From positions 1 through 64,000 of the forward strand of contig NZ_BAEP01000070.1 of the NCBI RefSeq assembly GCF_000315015.1: 64,000 nt of DNA. The letters run 5' to 3'. The notes below the pieces were generated by a model, which had not been told where the DNA came from, did not search any database, and saw only the letters and a list, made by a program, of their open reading frames with translations. The stretch comes from Paraglaciecola mesophila KMM 241 (lineage in GTDB: Bacteria; Pseudomonadota; Gammaproteobacteria; Enterobacterales; Alteromonadaceae). Positions 27,873-37,170 of this stretch are shown here, piece after piece (the stretch's first letter is position 1; each line of letters begins with the position of its first letter). The position numbers were made by a program, and so were the translations under genes.

Positions 27873-28754
27873 GTGAATGTTAAGCGTATTTTAGTTATCG
27901 CCGATCGTAAGGATTCTTCGCAAAAAGCCTTAGCCCATGCTGCATTGATGGCTAAGCAGTTTAATGCATCAGTTCACGTAGCCGGTTTTTGTTACGAACG
28001 CTTGTCCGTGCTGGATGAAAGCATGTCTAAAAGTGACATCGATACTGCTAAGCAAAAGATCGTTCAAGCGAGCCAAGCTTGGTTAGATGAAACCGTGTCT
28101 GAATCTTCATTACCAGTATCAACAACTGACGAAATGGTGTGGAGTAAAGACATTGCCGCTTGGGTCAGTAAACATTGCTCAACTCACCAATATGATTTAA
28201 TAATCAAAACTGGACATCGTAGCGAACACGCGTTTTATGTACCTACTGACTGGCAACTATTACGCAGCGGTAATGTGCCATTACTTTTAGTCGCTGAAAA
28301 GAAATGGCGTAAAAAGCAAACTATCATGCTCACTCTTGACATGGCTTCGACTAAAAAAACCAAGCAAGCACTTAATCAAAAAGTCATTGATGCGGGAAAA
28401 GAGCTAGCCAACGCGAACAATATGCCAATCCACGTATGTTTTAGCCTCGCCTTGTCACCTGTTCTCAAAGATTTAGGAATTATCGATAAGCGTAAATCTT
28501 TAAAAGACGCTAAAAAGAAATATATACCCAAAATACAGTCTATGTTTGGCAGCCAAGGTATCCCAGAAGAGAACATACATATTAAGGTAGGTTACGCCGA
28601 TAAAGTGGTACCCAGTGTTGCATCAGATGTGGGAGCGGCGTTGGTCATTATGGGAAGTGTTGGCCGTAAAGGCCTCAAAGCGAAGATGTTAGGCAACACA
28701 GCCGAAAGCGTTTTAACCTTGTTGAAAACTGATGTACTGATTATTCAACCCTAA
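27873..28754 (+). CDS. Universal stress protein with two UspA domains
   Basis: The 293-residue protein has tandem Usp domains, about 1-140 and 150-293. The second carries the ATP-binding pattern GSVGRKGLKAKMLGNTAESV; the first lacks a full glycine loop. Such UspE-like proteins support survival in stationary phase or anaerobiosis. GTG 27873 follows AAGGAG; an overlapping ATG is out of frame. It is monocistronic. Confidence 0.92.
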   Translation: MNVKRILVIADRKDSSQKALAHAALMAKQFNASVHVAGFCYERLSVLDESMSKSDIDTAKQKIVQASQAWLDETVSESSLPVSTTDEMVWSKDIAAWVSKHCSTHQYDLIIKTGHRSEHAFYVPTDWQLLRSGNVPLLLVAEKKWRKKQTIMLTLDMASTKKTKQALNQKVIDAGKELANANNMPIHVCFSLALSPVLKDLGIIDKRKSLKDAKKKYIPKIQSMFGSQGIPEENIHIKVGYADKVVPSVASDVGAALVIMGSVGRKGLKAKMLGNTAESVLTLLKTDVLIIQP

Positions 28755-28774
28755 CTCCAATTATCACGTTAGTA

Positions 28775-28808
28775 CTGCCATCTGCTCAAAAGTACGGAGA
28801 TGGCAGTC
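28775..28808. terminator. Hairpin between convergent usp and MATE genes
   Basis: ACTGCCATCT (28775-28784) pairs perfectly with AGATGGCAGT (28799-28808). It lacks a T run but is well placed to end both transcripts. Confidence 0.5.
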
Positions 28809-28816
28809 ACACCATA

Positions 28817-30178
28817 CTACACCGTTTGCAAATCTGAGCTGAGCTTGACCTTATATATGCTGTGAAGGAATATCGGTATCACTGCACATGCAAACACGAC
28901 ATTTGATAAGGGCACGGCAAGCCACACACCCTCTACGCCTAATTGTCGCGGTAAAAACCATAGAAACGGTAACTGAATTAACATATTTCCCAGTGATACA
29001 AACATCGCAGCCCCCGCTTTTTCGACTGCAATAAAATAAATCGCAACTAAGAAAAACAGCCCATCTAAGTACAAGGTGAATAAATGTAAACGCAGACCTT
29101 TAGCGGCAACTGCCATAAGGCCTTGCTCATGCGTAAACAGACCTACAAATACGGTCGGAAAAAGGTTAAGCACAACAACCATGGCAATACCCGAGATGAT
29201 AATCACAGAAGTGGCTAAGGTGAGTGTTTGAAGCGTCTTGTGGTACTGCTTTGCGCCATTGTAGAAGCTTACTGGGGGCTGTGTGCCGCCCGCTAGCCCC
29301 TCAGCAAAGAAATAATACAAACTCGCGATATAACCCACTATAGAAAATGCAGCCACATGAGTCAGGCCGCCATAGGAAGCCAACTGAGTATTATGAATAG
29401 ACAAAGTGAAACCAAAATAAATAAACATCACTAAGCCAGAGGCGCCTAGCTGCATTACACGCAGCGCAATACGCCCATTAAACGCACTTAAACGTACAAA
29501 AATATTCCGGCTAGCCCTTAGAAAATAACCAACACACAAAATACACGTGATCACTTGTGCAATTAAAGTTGCCATTGCGGCCCCTTCAAGACCGAGGCCG
29601 TACAGGCCGATTAACGTATAATCCAACGCGATATTGATAAGAGCACCAAAAACAATAAAGAGCGTGGCTAACGTCGGTTTGTTGTCGTTTCTGATGAGTA
29701 TTGGCAGTGCTGTAGCACCGATTGTGATAACACACCCGTAAGACATCAAAGCCAGATACTCTTCACCTGGTGGGTTATCACCGCCCTGAAGATGTAACAT
29801 TGTTCCCCCAAGAACAGACAAAACGATACCTAAAATTAGGCCGCCAAATAACATGAGGTACATAGACGTACCGAGTGTTTCGTTGACCGCTGTTTCGTTG
29901 TTCTTTCCTCTAAAATTAGACAAAACACTACCGCCGCCCATGCCGACTAACAAGCCAAAGCCAATCACAACAGACAACATTGGCAGCGCAAGGTTAATAC
30001 CTGCTAAGCCGCTCTCACCAACAAAATACCCCACAAAAACACCATCAATGACTTGGTACATCCCACTGACTAACATGGCAATTATCGACGGGACAGCAAA
30101 TCGCCAGAACGTACGTCCCACAGCATTAGCACTGCACGACGCGTCTGAACCTAATTTGCTTATTTCTGGCGACAACAT
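28817..30178 (-). CDS. MATE-family efflux transporter
   Basis: A 453-residue inner-membrane protein with about twelve helices and the MATE opening FWRFAVPSIIAMLVSGMYQVIDGVFVGYFVG. The family exports cationic drugs or metabolites using sodium or proton gradients; this one resembles the MepA/DinF-like branch. ATG 30178 follows GAGGT. It is divergent from a LysR regulator with a perfect palindrome between them, so LysR control is likely. Confidence 0.93.
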   Translation of the reverse strand: MLSPEISKLGSDASCSANAVGRTFWRFAVPSIIAMLVSGMYQVIDGVFVGYFVGESGLAGINLALPMLSVVIGFGLLVGMGGGSVLSNFRGKNNETAVNETLGTSMYLMLFGGLILGIVLSVLGGTMLHLQGGDNPPGEEYLALMSYGCVITIGATALPILIRNDNKPTLATLFIVFGALINIALDYTLIGLYGLGLEGAAMATLIAQVITCILCVGYFLRASRNIFVRLSAFNGRIALRVMQLGASGLVMFIYFGFTLSIHNTQLASYGGLTHVAAFSIVGYIASLYYFFAEGLAGGTQPPVSFYNGAKQYHKTLQTLTLATSVIIISGIAMVVVLNLFPTVFVGLFTHEQGLMAVAAKGLRLHLFTLYLDGLFFLVAIYFIAVEKAGAAMFVSLGNMLIQLPFLWFLPRQLGVEGVWLAVPLSNVVFACAVIPIFLHSIYKVKLSSDLQTV

Positions 30179-30242
30179 CTTTACCTCTGATCAAAAATTT
30201 TCCACATTGTAACCATAATGTTAATACATTAAAGTTAGATAC

Positions 30243-30259
30243 TATCCGAAAATCGGATA
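30243..30259. promoter_or_regulatory. LysR-type operator in the MATE-LysR intergenic region
   Basis: TATCCGA-AAA-TCGGATA is a perfect palindrome with 7-bp arms and contains the T-N11-A motif of LysR regulators. It lies between the two divergent starts. Confidence 0.68.
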
Positions 30260-30328
30260 CAACGCGCCGAGTTGAGGGCCCTTACACAACTAAACGGCCC
30301 TAAGCGCTATATAAGGACTGGATCACAC

Positions 30329-31204
30329 ATGAACTGGACATTAGATCAGTTAAACGCATTTGTTACCGCAGCAGAAATGGGCTCATTTTCAGCCGCAGCG
30401 CGTAAACTGCAAAAAGCACAATCAAGGATTAGCAGTGCTATAGCTAACCTTGAGATAGACCTTGGATTTGAATTGTTCGACCGCTCTTCTCGTTATCCGC
30501 AATTGACTGAACTAGGGAAACAGATGTTACCTGAAGCTCAGTATGTGCTCGCGCAGTGTCAGCGCTTTAGAGCACGTGCTTTGTTTGCGAATGATTTTGA
30601 CGTTATATCGTTAAGAATAGCCATGGACGAAGCGCTTCCTATTGAGACGACGACCAGCGTGTTCACAGCCTTTGGTCAGGAATTCCCGCATGTCAATCTC
30701 ACTATTACCAGTGGTTCTCGGGATGACGTAGCAAATGCCGTAGCAAAGGAAAAAGCAGATATCGGCCTGATGCTAGGCAGTACAGCGCTGCCATCTGAAG
30801 TGGATTTCGAGTCTTTAGGTTTTTTTAAAAAAATCCTTATATTTGGCCAGTCTCATCCTCTGTCAACGGTGTCAACAATCAGCCGCACACAGCTTCAGTC
30901 TCATCGGCAGTTAGCTCTGTGTAATCGCTCTGGCGAAGGACGAGAAGACACTTTCAGCCCGAATCATTGGTACATCGACAGCTACTACCTGATATGCGAC
31001 TTGGCCATACAAAATCAAGGATGGGCAGTCGTGCCCGAGTATATCTCTCAGTCCAGCTGGTTTGCCGATAAATTAAGGGTGCAGCTTTGTGATCATCTAT
31101 TTTTTAATTCAAGACTTGAATTTGGGGTGGTAAAACGTGGGGATCGAGCCCCTAACCATATAGAGAAATGGTTGATAAGTCAGTTAGTCAATCTTAATCG
31201 ATAA
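30329..31204 (+). CDS. LysR-family transcriptional regulator
   Basis: A 291-residue regulator. The helix-turn-helix is at residues 3-60 (LDQLNAFVTAAEMGSFSAAARKL and SRISSAIANLEIDLGFELFDR), followed by the two-lobed effector domain. ATG 30329 begins MNWTLDQLN at normal family position; 19 extra residues from an upstream start are unlikely. It probably controls the divergent MATE pump. The effector is unknown. Confidence 0.93.
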   Translation: MNWTLDQLNAFVTAAEMGSFSAAARKLQKAQSRISSAIANLEIDLGFELFDRSSRYPQLTELGKQMLPEAQYVLAQCQRFRARALFANDFDVISLRIAMDEALPIETTTSVFTAFGQEFPHVNLTITSGSRDDVANAVAKEKADIGLMLGSTALPSEVDFESLGFFKKILIFGQSHPLSTVSTISRTQLQSHRQLALCNRSGEGREDTFSPNHWYIDSYYLICDLAIQNQGWAVVPEYISQSSWFADKLRVQLCDHLFFNSRLEFGVVKRGDRAPNHIEKWLISQLVNLNR

Positions 31205-31251
31205 CACCAAGGTTAACGATTAAGGTGACATAAAGGCGATAATATTGAGCT

Positions 31252-31836
31252 TTATAAGGTCAATGAGTAAATGACTTGATGGGCATCATCTCGATCCCGC
31301 TTTTCGCTCATGTTCAGTTCGCGTGCTAACGCCCGCATATCCTGGTTATCTGCTAGTTCAATGGCGTATAAAGAGCCGATATTATGTACTTTCGCATAGT
31401 CAATTAAATGCTCGGTTAATAGTTTACCCAAGCCTTTGTGTTGCCAAGCATCACTGATGGTTATTGCAATCTCATGTGCGCTTTTATCGCCCGTATAGGC
31501 ATAACGGCTCTCACCAATTTCTTTTTCAGTCCCAGTAATAGGGTCATGTTCTGTAGCGATAAATGCAATCGAATCTTCACCATCGATGGTACACAAGGTT
31601 TTAAGCATAGACTCAGATAATGCGTTAATACCGCCTAAGAAGCGGTAATGTTTAGTCTGGGCAGATAGGTTTTTAACAAAATCTGCCTCTAATGCCTTAT
31701 CTTTTAGGTTGATAGGCCTAATGGTAATCTTCTTACCATCCAAAATATGATGGCACAACTCGCCAGGCACATGAGGCGGATTGACAGCAGATTCAGCGCT
31801 ATCTGCATGCCCTGCTGTTTGTATTGTATTTTTCAT
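31252..31836 (-). CDS. GNAT-family N-acetyltransferase
   Basis: A 194-residue GNAT domain protein. After about 30 polar residues comes ITIRPINLKDKALEADFVKNLSAQTKHYRFLGG, like the acetyltransferase domain of Pat/PatZ-type lysine acetylases. The acetyl-CoA loop is in ISDAWQHKGLGKLLTEHLIDYA. The substrate may be protein lysines or a small molecule. An FNR-like site lies about 106 bp upstream. Confidence 0.88.
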   Translation of the reverse strand: MKNTIQTAGHADSAESAVNPPHVPGELCHHILDGKKITIRPINLKDKALEADFVKNLSAQTKHYRFLGGINALSESMLKTLCTIDGEDSIAFIATEHDPITGTEKEIGESRYAYTGDKSAHEIAITISDAWQHKGLGKLLTEHLIDYAKVHNIGSLYAIELADNQDMRALARELNMSEKRDRDDAHQVIYSLTL

Positions 31837-31941
31837 TTTTGATCTCTCACTTTCGTCATTAGTCTATGTAAGAGATTAAAAATGATTCAATCTCTTGCCG
31901 GTTCATTCCTTTGTACATTAATCGATAGAAAAACAGATGAG

Positions 31942-31955
31942 TTGACGGCGATCAA
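31942..31955 (-). promoter_or_regulatory. FNR-like box upstream of the GNAT gene
   Basis: TTGACGGCGATCAA matches TTGAT-N4-ATCAA at nine of ten positions. Its centre is about 112 bp before the GNAT ATG. Confidence 0.5.
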
Positions 31956-31989
31956 TTAACCAGCAAAGCAAGTCAACAAACTATGAGTG

Positions 31990-32142
31990 ATGGCAAAACA
32001 TATCGGCGACCTCGTTACAATCCCCCTTTACAGAACAGATAATGCCAGTGCAGCCAGTAACAGTGCAGCTAACACCAGTCAAAATAAAGCCAACAACGCT
32101 TACACCAATACAATGTTCAGCAATCTTGATCAGCATCAATAA
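31990..32142 (+). CDS. Possible small Asn/Ser/Ala-rich protein
   Basis: A 50-codon frame from ATG 31990 (MAKHIGDLV) to TAA is rich in Asn, Ser and Ala, partly from the repeated unit AGTGCAGC. No Shine-Dalgarno sequence precedes it, and an FNR box overlaps its end. It may be chance. I cannot assign a function. Confidence 0.2.
   Translation: MAKHIGDLVTIPLYRTDNASAASNSAANTSQNKANNAYTNTMFSNLDQHQ
32126..32139 (+). promoter_or_regulatory. FNR box upstream of the cytochrome c gene
   Basis: TTGATCAGCATCAA is a perfect match to TTGAT-N4-ATCAA, centred about 100 bp before the cytochrome ATG. Confidence 0.72.
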
Positions 32143-32233
32143 GGACTTCGATAGGCTCTTCCTTTTCGGGACGCTCTTGGTTACTTTTTATACGTAAGGG
32201 CAACATTAATCGCTGATTTTAAAAGGTACTAAC

Positions 32234-32698
32234 ATGAAGAATTCATTGTTTATCGGTTTAATCACTCTGGTGATGTTATTAGCTGGTTGTGGCAAAGGTG
32301 CTGATTCACCTAAGGGCTTTAGCTTACCTAAGGGGAATGAACAAAACGGAGAATTAGTATTTAACAAGTACCAGTGTTTAGCGTGTCACACTCTTGAAGG
32401 TTACAACGATGCAGACTTGGGCAAGGTATTTGCTGACCCGATCCCGCTTGGCGGCACATCTGCCAAAGTGAAAACCTATGCTCAGCTTGTGACTTCAATA
32501 ATAAACCCCTCTCATGAGCTTGCGCCGCGCTCGCGTGCGCTGGTGCCAGTCGTTGATAATAATGGACAGTCAAAAATGACCGTATTTAACGACGTTATGA
32601 CGGTAACAGAGATGATAGACGTGGTGGCTTTTTTGCAACCAAAATATAAAGTTAAACCGATTCAATATACTAATTATTTACAGTATCAAGTGCCTTAG
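32234..32698 (+). CDS. Lipoprotein cytochrome c
   Basis: A 154-residue protein with a lipoprotein signal (lipobox LLAGC near residue 19) and one heme c motif CLACH near residues 52-56. A single-heme domain with a later Met ligand is expected; DVMTVTEMIDVVAFLQPKY resembles the last helix of class I cytochromes c. It would be a membrane-tethered periplasmic electron carrier. The upstream FNR box suggests low-oxygen expression, perhaps feeding the cbb3 oxidase. ATG 32234 follows AAAAGG. Confidence 0.88.
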   Translation: MKNSLFIGLITLVMLLAGCGKGADSPKGFSLPKGNEQNGELVFNKYQCLACHTLEGYNDADLGKVFADPIPLGGTSAKVKTYAQLVTSIINPSHELAPRSRALVPVVDNNGQSKMTVFNDVMTVTEMIDVVAFLQPKYKVKPIQYTNYLQYQVP

Positions 32699-32866
32699 AA
32701 AGCATATTAGGAAGCTGTAACGCAGAAAATTTATACTAAGCTATACAAGGTTAAAACGCGTTAGAGCCGCGCTTTTCATCAACCGTTGTTATTACATATC
32801 GCAATACTTGTATGCAAGGGTGCTTGCACATCATGCACCTTCGGCATGTTTACTACGAGATAGATA

Positions 32867-33829
32867 ATGGAATTTAAAGATTACTATGCCATTCTTGGTG
32901 TTGCCAAAGACGCCGAGCTTAAAGAAATTAAAAAAGCTTACCGTAAACTCGCGCTCGAATTCCATCCTGATATGAATGCCGCAGACGATGCCGAAGAAAA
33001 GTTTAAAGAAGTCGCTGAAGCATACGAAGTACTAAAAGACACTGAAAAACGTGCAGAATATGATGAAATTCGCAAATATGGCGCAGGACAAAAGCAAGGC
33101 TTCACGCCCCCGCCAGGTTGGCAAAGTGAATCACAACATACGCACTGGGATGCCAATAGCGAGGACTTTTCAGATTTTTTCAATTCTGTATTTTCAGCTC
33201 GTCGTTCTCGCCAGCAGTCTCACAATGACCCATTCAGCCAAGGGTATACTCGAGCTGACTATCCTATGACGGGTCAAGATGCTGAGCTTGAAGTGCCTAT
33301 ATTCTTAGAAGATACCCTTCATTCATCTGCTAAAACCGTCGAATTTATGCAATCTGAAGTGGTTAACGCTCAATTGGTCAAGAAAAAGAAAACCCTGAAA
33401 GTAAAAATACCTCAAGGAGTAGTAGATGGGCAGCGCATACGTCTTAAAGGGCAAGGTGGTAAAGGTAGTCAGGGCGGTGAAAACGGCGACTTGTATTTGC
33501 ACATTCGTTTAGTGCCGCACCCACTTTTCGATGTTCAAGGTCATGATTTAACGATGACGCTGCCACTCGCCCCATGGGAAGCAATATTGGGTACAGAAAT
33601 CACCGTTCCTACTTTAGACGGAAAAGTTAAAATGACCGTGCAGCCTAACAGCCAAACCGGTCAAAAATTAAGAATTAAAGGAAAAGGTTTGAAACGCAAA
33701 TCTGGCTACGGCGATCTTTTTGCTGTACTCAAAATTGTTAACCCGCCAGAAACTGATGAAAAAGCGTTAACCCTATGGAATGAACTTGCTAAGACAAGTG
33801 CCTTCGACCCCAGAAAAGAATGGAGTTAG
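32867..33829 (+). CDS. cbpA: Curved DNA-binding protein CbpA (DnaJ-like co-chaperone)
   Basis: A 320-residue class II J-protein. The J domain (residues 1-70) has the HPD motif in LEFHPDMN. A Gly/Phe-poor linker and two C-terminal substrate-binding domains follow ([20 protein letters not shown]). It stimulates DnaK and binds curved DNA. cbpM follows after one base, which confirms the assignment. Confidence 0.95.
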   Translation: MEFKDYYAILGVAKDAELKEIKKAYRKLALEFHPDMNAADDAEEKFKEVAEAYEVLKDTEKRAEYDEIRKYGAGQKQGFTPPPGWQSESQHTHWDANSEDFSDFFNSVFSARRSRQQSHNDPFSQGYTRADYPMTGQDAELEVPIFLEDTLHSSAKTVEFMQSEVVNAQLVKKKKTLKVKIPQGVVDGQRIRLKGQGGKGSQGGENGDLYLHIRLVPHPLFDVQGHDLTMTLPLAPWEAILGTEITVPTLDGKVKMTVQPNSQTGQKLRIKGKGLKRKSGYGDLFAVLKIVNPPETDEKALTLWNELAKTSAFDPRKEWS

Positions 33830-33830
33830 C

Positions 33831-34139
33831 ATGATGAACGACTCAATACGCAAGGTATCCATTGAGGAGCTATGCAAAAGTAAAGACATTAACCAGACTC
33901 TAGTAATGGAAGTGGTGGAATTTGGCATCGCTCGGCCTGTAGAGGGAAATACAATCCAAGACTGGAAGTTTGACACTTCCACAGTGCATTGGTTAAAAAA
34001 AGCGATTCGTCTTAACCGACAATTAGAAATTGACTGGGTCGGTGTGGCGATGGTGATTGAGCTTTTAAAGCAAAGAGAAGCTCTCGAATATGAAAACCAT
34101 ACCCTGCAACGGCAACTAGCGCGATTCTTAGAATCATAA
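33831..34139 (+). CDS. cbpM: Chaperone modulator CbpM
   Basis: A protein of about 102 residues of the CbpM/MerR-like HTH fold that binds the CbpA J domain and inhibits it. Features are ISIEELC-like VSIEELCKS, FDTSTVHWLKKAIRLNRQLEIDWVGVAMVIELL and a C-terminal coiled coil. Two consecutive ATG codons (33831 and 33834) follow GGAG; either may be used. It is coupled to cbpA. Confidence 0.9.
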   Translation: MMNDSIRKVSIEELCKSKDINQTLVMEVVEFGIARPVEGNTIQDWKFDTSTVHWLKKAIRLNRQLEIDWVGVAMVIELLKQREALEYENHTLQRQLARFLES

Positions 34140-34172
34140 TGAGCCTGCAGGGCGAAGATTAGCTATGAAGCA

Positions 34173-35030
34173 TCAAGTTTCATGATCAGTTATCCGATGT
34201 CTCGGCTCTATGTGGACTAACACATCTTGAATGTTAAATTTTTTGGCTAATACTCGTTCAATTTCATCAGCGATAAGATGTGAATCTGCCGTGGTGAGTT
34301 GTGGGTCAACCGTGACAATAAGATCCGCCACCCGCCCATTCGGTACTTTTCTTGAGCGCACTCGAACAACCGAGTCTACGCTATCCAAGCGATTGATTTC
34401 AGCTGAAACTGCGCTAGGATCCACATCGCTATAATCGACCAATATAGGGATAGCGCGCTGAAAAAGTTTAAAGGCCAAATAAAAAATGAGTAACGACACT
34501 AAAATAGCAAAAACAGTGTCTAGCCAATAATAACCGTGCGCTGCAAGTTGCCACCCAACTATCACTACAATCGTGGTTAACACGTCACTTAAGGTATGAC
34601 TAGCGTCAGCTTCTAATAGATCTGACGCCAACTTTTTTGCCCAGTACCTTTGCCATATCGTTAGCAAAATATTAACGACAAGCGTACCCGTCAGCACGAT
34701 AAGCCCTAAATAGTTCTGCTCCACTGCCTGACCAAAGCGATTGTAGGCATTAATTAACATTTCAAATGCGACGATACTCAATAAGGATGCAAGGCCGAAC
34801 ACTGCCAATTGTTCAAATTTTTGGTGGCCATATTGGTGGTCCTTATCGGCAGGCGAATTTGCAATATTGGTCGCCATCCAAGCCATGATGTTATTAACCA
34901 CATCCGTAAATGAATGCACTGCATCAGCAATCACTGCAGCTGAATTAGCGCTGATCCCCACGAATAACTTTACGCAACATATAAATAAGTTTACGCAGCC
35001 CTCTATTAGTAAAACACGCTTCACATTCAT
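34173..35030 (-). CDS. Cation diffusion facilitator (CDF) family transporter
   Basis: A 285-residue six-helix metal/proton antiporter. The metal site is seen in ADAVHSFTDVVNN (helix 2) and ASHTLSDVLTT (helix 5), followed by a cytoplasmic metallochaperone-like domain (VRVRSRKVPNGRVADLIVTVD). Zn, Fe or Mn efflux is likely. ATG 35030 follows AAGGGA; a GTG one codon earlier is possible. It is convergent with cbpM. Confidence 0.92.
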   Translation of the reverse strand: MNVKRVLLIEGCVNLFICCVKLFVGISANSAAVIADAVHSFTDVVNNIMAWMATNIANSPADKDHQYGHQKFEQLAVFGLASLLSIVAFEMLINAYNRFGQAVEQNYLGLIVLTGTLVVNILLTIWQRYWAKKLASDLLEADASHTLSDVLTTIVVIVGWQLAAHGYYWLDTVFAILVSLLIFYLAFKLFQRAIPILVDYSDVDPSAVSAEINRLDSVDSVVRVRSRKVPNGRVADLIVTVDPQLTTADSHLIADEIERVLAKKFNIQDVLVHIEPRHRITDHET

Positions 35031-35218
35031 CACAGATGATCCCTTTAAAAAGCCCAGACTGTCGATATACGGCCAAAATACATAGATAAAGAGAAGTTTA
35101 CCTTTCCTAAGGTAACAATTTTGGGTATTTTAAAATTTAGAACTAACGATTGTCGAATAATATTTGGCATCACAATTCCACCTAAGCAGTAGGCTTAACA
35201 TAATTGCTTTGGAGCACT

Positions 35219-36415
35219 GTGAACAGCACACATAAGCTAACTAACCCGAACCAGGACGAAGCGGATGCCCTGGCCAAATTAAATGCAATACTTAACGCGA
35301 CTGTCGATGCGATGATTATTATTGATCACACTGGTACGATTGAATTATTTAATGCAGCAGCCCAAAGAATGTTTGGCTATTCAGTGCAAGAGGTGATTGG
35401 CAAAAATATAAAGATGTTAATGCCGGAACCCTATCGTAAAGAACACGACCAATATTTAGATAACTACATGAAGACCAATCAAGCGCGGATCATTGGTATT
35501 GGGCGCGAGGTAAAGGCGTGCAAGAAAGACGGTGAGATATTTCCTATCGAGCTTTCTGTTGGCGAAGTGAAAGAGTCCAGCCATAAACAGTTTGTCGGCA
35601 TTATTCGTGATATTTCCGATCAAGTGCAAGCACGCTCTGATGCTATTGCCAATAGAGAAAGATTGGCTCACGTAACCCGACTCAGTACTATGGGAGAAAT
35701 GGCTGCGGGGATCGCCCATGAAATCAATCAACCGCTATCAGCCGTGAGTAGTTATGCCCAAGCGTGCAAGAATTTATTGCAACGCGAAAACAGCCAGGCC
35801 GATGCTTTTCAAAAACAAAAATTAACTGACACGCTAGAAAAAATCAGTAACCAAGCCTTGAGAGCAGGTGAAGTTATTCGACGCTTACGAGAGTTCGTCA
35901 AAAAGCGCAATACAGAAAGAGAATACATTAACTTTAATGACCTAATTCAAGACACTATCGATTTGGCGAAAGTTGACACTCGCCTACTCGACCATGGCAT
36001 CCAACTAGACTTGTGTAGCGCTCCCACCCCGTGCTTGTTGATAGACCAAGTACAGTTACAACAAGTCCTTTTTAACCTTATTCGTAACGCTATTGACGCT
36101 ATGGAAGATCAACCCTCAGCCCCTGTGGTGATTCAATCAAAATGGATAAACGAACAATATCTAGAAGTGTCTATTTGTGATACTGGCTATGGGATAACAG
36201 AGGAAAATAGGGCGCGGCTTTTTCACCCATTTTTCACTACTAAAACGTCCGGTATGGGAATGGGGCTACCTATTTGCCAATCAATCATACAGTCGCACGG
36301 CGGCGAGTTGAAGCATAGCGCAGGTAGCCCTCAAGGAAGTGTTTTCTCATTTACCCTACCCGCGAAACCGATTGTAAATAACAATACCGATGAAGTAACC
36401 AACAATGAAGAATAA
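35219..36415 (+). CDS. FixL-like PAS sensor histidine kinase
   Basis: A soluble protein of about 398 residues. The PAS domain spans about 20-140; His76 (in RKEHDQY) and Arg96 (IIGIGREV) have the same 20-residue spacing as the heme ligand His200 and gas-sensing Arg220 of Bradyrhizobium FixL. The kinase follows with His167 (GIAHEINQPLSAVSSYA), NLIRNAIDAM, DTGYGI and GMGMGL. This points to an oxygen-sensing heme PAS. GTG 35219 follows TTTGGAG and is preferred over TTG 35204. It overlaps the FixJ-like gene by 11 bases. Confidence 0.92.
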   Translation: MNSTHKLTNPNQDEADALAKLNAILNATVDAMIIIDHTGTIELFNAAAQRMFGYSVQEVIGKNIKMLMPEPYRKEHDQYLDNYMKTNQARIIGIGREVKACKKDGEIFPIELSVGEVKESSHKQFVGIIRDISDQVQARSDAIANRERLAHVTRLSTMGEMAAGIAHEINQPLSAVSSYAQACKNLLQRENSQADAFQKQKLTDTLEKISNQALRAGEVIRRLREFVKKRNTEREYINFNDLIQDTIDLAKVDTRLLDHGIQLDLCSAPTPCLLIDQVQLQQVLFNLIRNAIDAMEDQPSAPVVIQSKWINEQYLEVSICDTGYGITEENRARLFHPFFTTKTSGMGMGLPICQSIIQSHGGELKHSAGSPQGSVFSFTLPAKPIVNNNTDEVTNNEE

Positions 36416-37043
36416 AAGCACACTGTTTAAAGCAGAGCAAATTGTACATATTATTGATGATGACGAGGCAGTACTTGACTCTCTCAGTATGTTATTGGAT
36501 TCCGTTGGTGTGCAAAACGCCATTTATGATAATGCACAGACATTCCTAAATAGTTTTTCATCAGACGATATTAGCATGCTAAGTGGCTGCATTGTTTTGG
36601 ATATCCGCATGCCTGGCATGAGTGGAATGGAATGCCAACAGCGCTTAGAAGCACTTAAATGTCCCTTACCCATCATATTTGTTACCGGCCACGGCGATGT
36701 ACCAATGGCAGTCGAGGCGATGAAAAAAGGCGCGATAGAGTTTATTCAGAAACCGTTTCGCGAGCAAGTTCTGCTCGACTGCATACAGCACGCTTTAGAG
36801 GTCAATCGAAACAACCAACAGCGCACTCTGCATGCATTGGAAGTAGAAAAAAGATGCAAATCTCTTACTGAGCGTGAAAATGAAGTGATGCATCGAGTGA
36901 TTGCCGGTCAAGCAAATAAAGTGATAGCCAGTGAACTAAATTTAAGTCAACGCACGGTTGAGATCCATCGTGCGAATGTTATGGACAAAATGCAGGTAAA
37001 GTCTTTAGCTGAACTTGTTACCCTTGTGGTGGCAAAAGAGTAA
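36405..37043 (+). CDS. FixJ-like response regulator
   Basis: A 212-residue two-domain regulator. The receiver has the acidic triplet at 18-20, phosphoacceptor Asp66 (IVLDIRMPG), Thr94 and Lys116. A LuxR/NarL helix-turn-helix follows (SLTERENEVMHRVIAGQANKV, then SQRTVEIHRANVMDKM). It overlaps the sensor gene, so the two form a two-component pair, probably oxygen-responsive. Its targets are unknown; the neighbouring pseudo-receiver is one candidate. Confidence 0.94.
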   Translation: MKNKSTLFKAEQIVHIIDDDEAVLDSLSMLLDSVGVQNAIYDNAQTFLNSFSSDDISMLSGCIVLDIRMPGMSGMECQQRLEALKCPLPIIFVTGHGDVPMAVEAMKKGAIEFIQKPFREQVLLDCIQHALEVNRNNQQRTLHALEVEKRCKSLTERENEVMHRVIAGQANKVIASELNLSQRTVEIHRANVMDKMQVKSLAELVTLVVAKE

Positions 37044-37170
37044 TCAAGACTCTATGTTTTTGCATTTTACTGTATCTATTGTGGCGGTAATTTGATCTAG
37101 CGCAACATCCTTTTTGGCGTGAGATATATCTTTACTTAGAATATCTTTATATCGTGCGTCGAATACCTCT

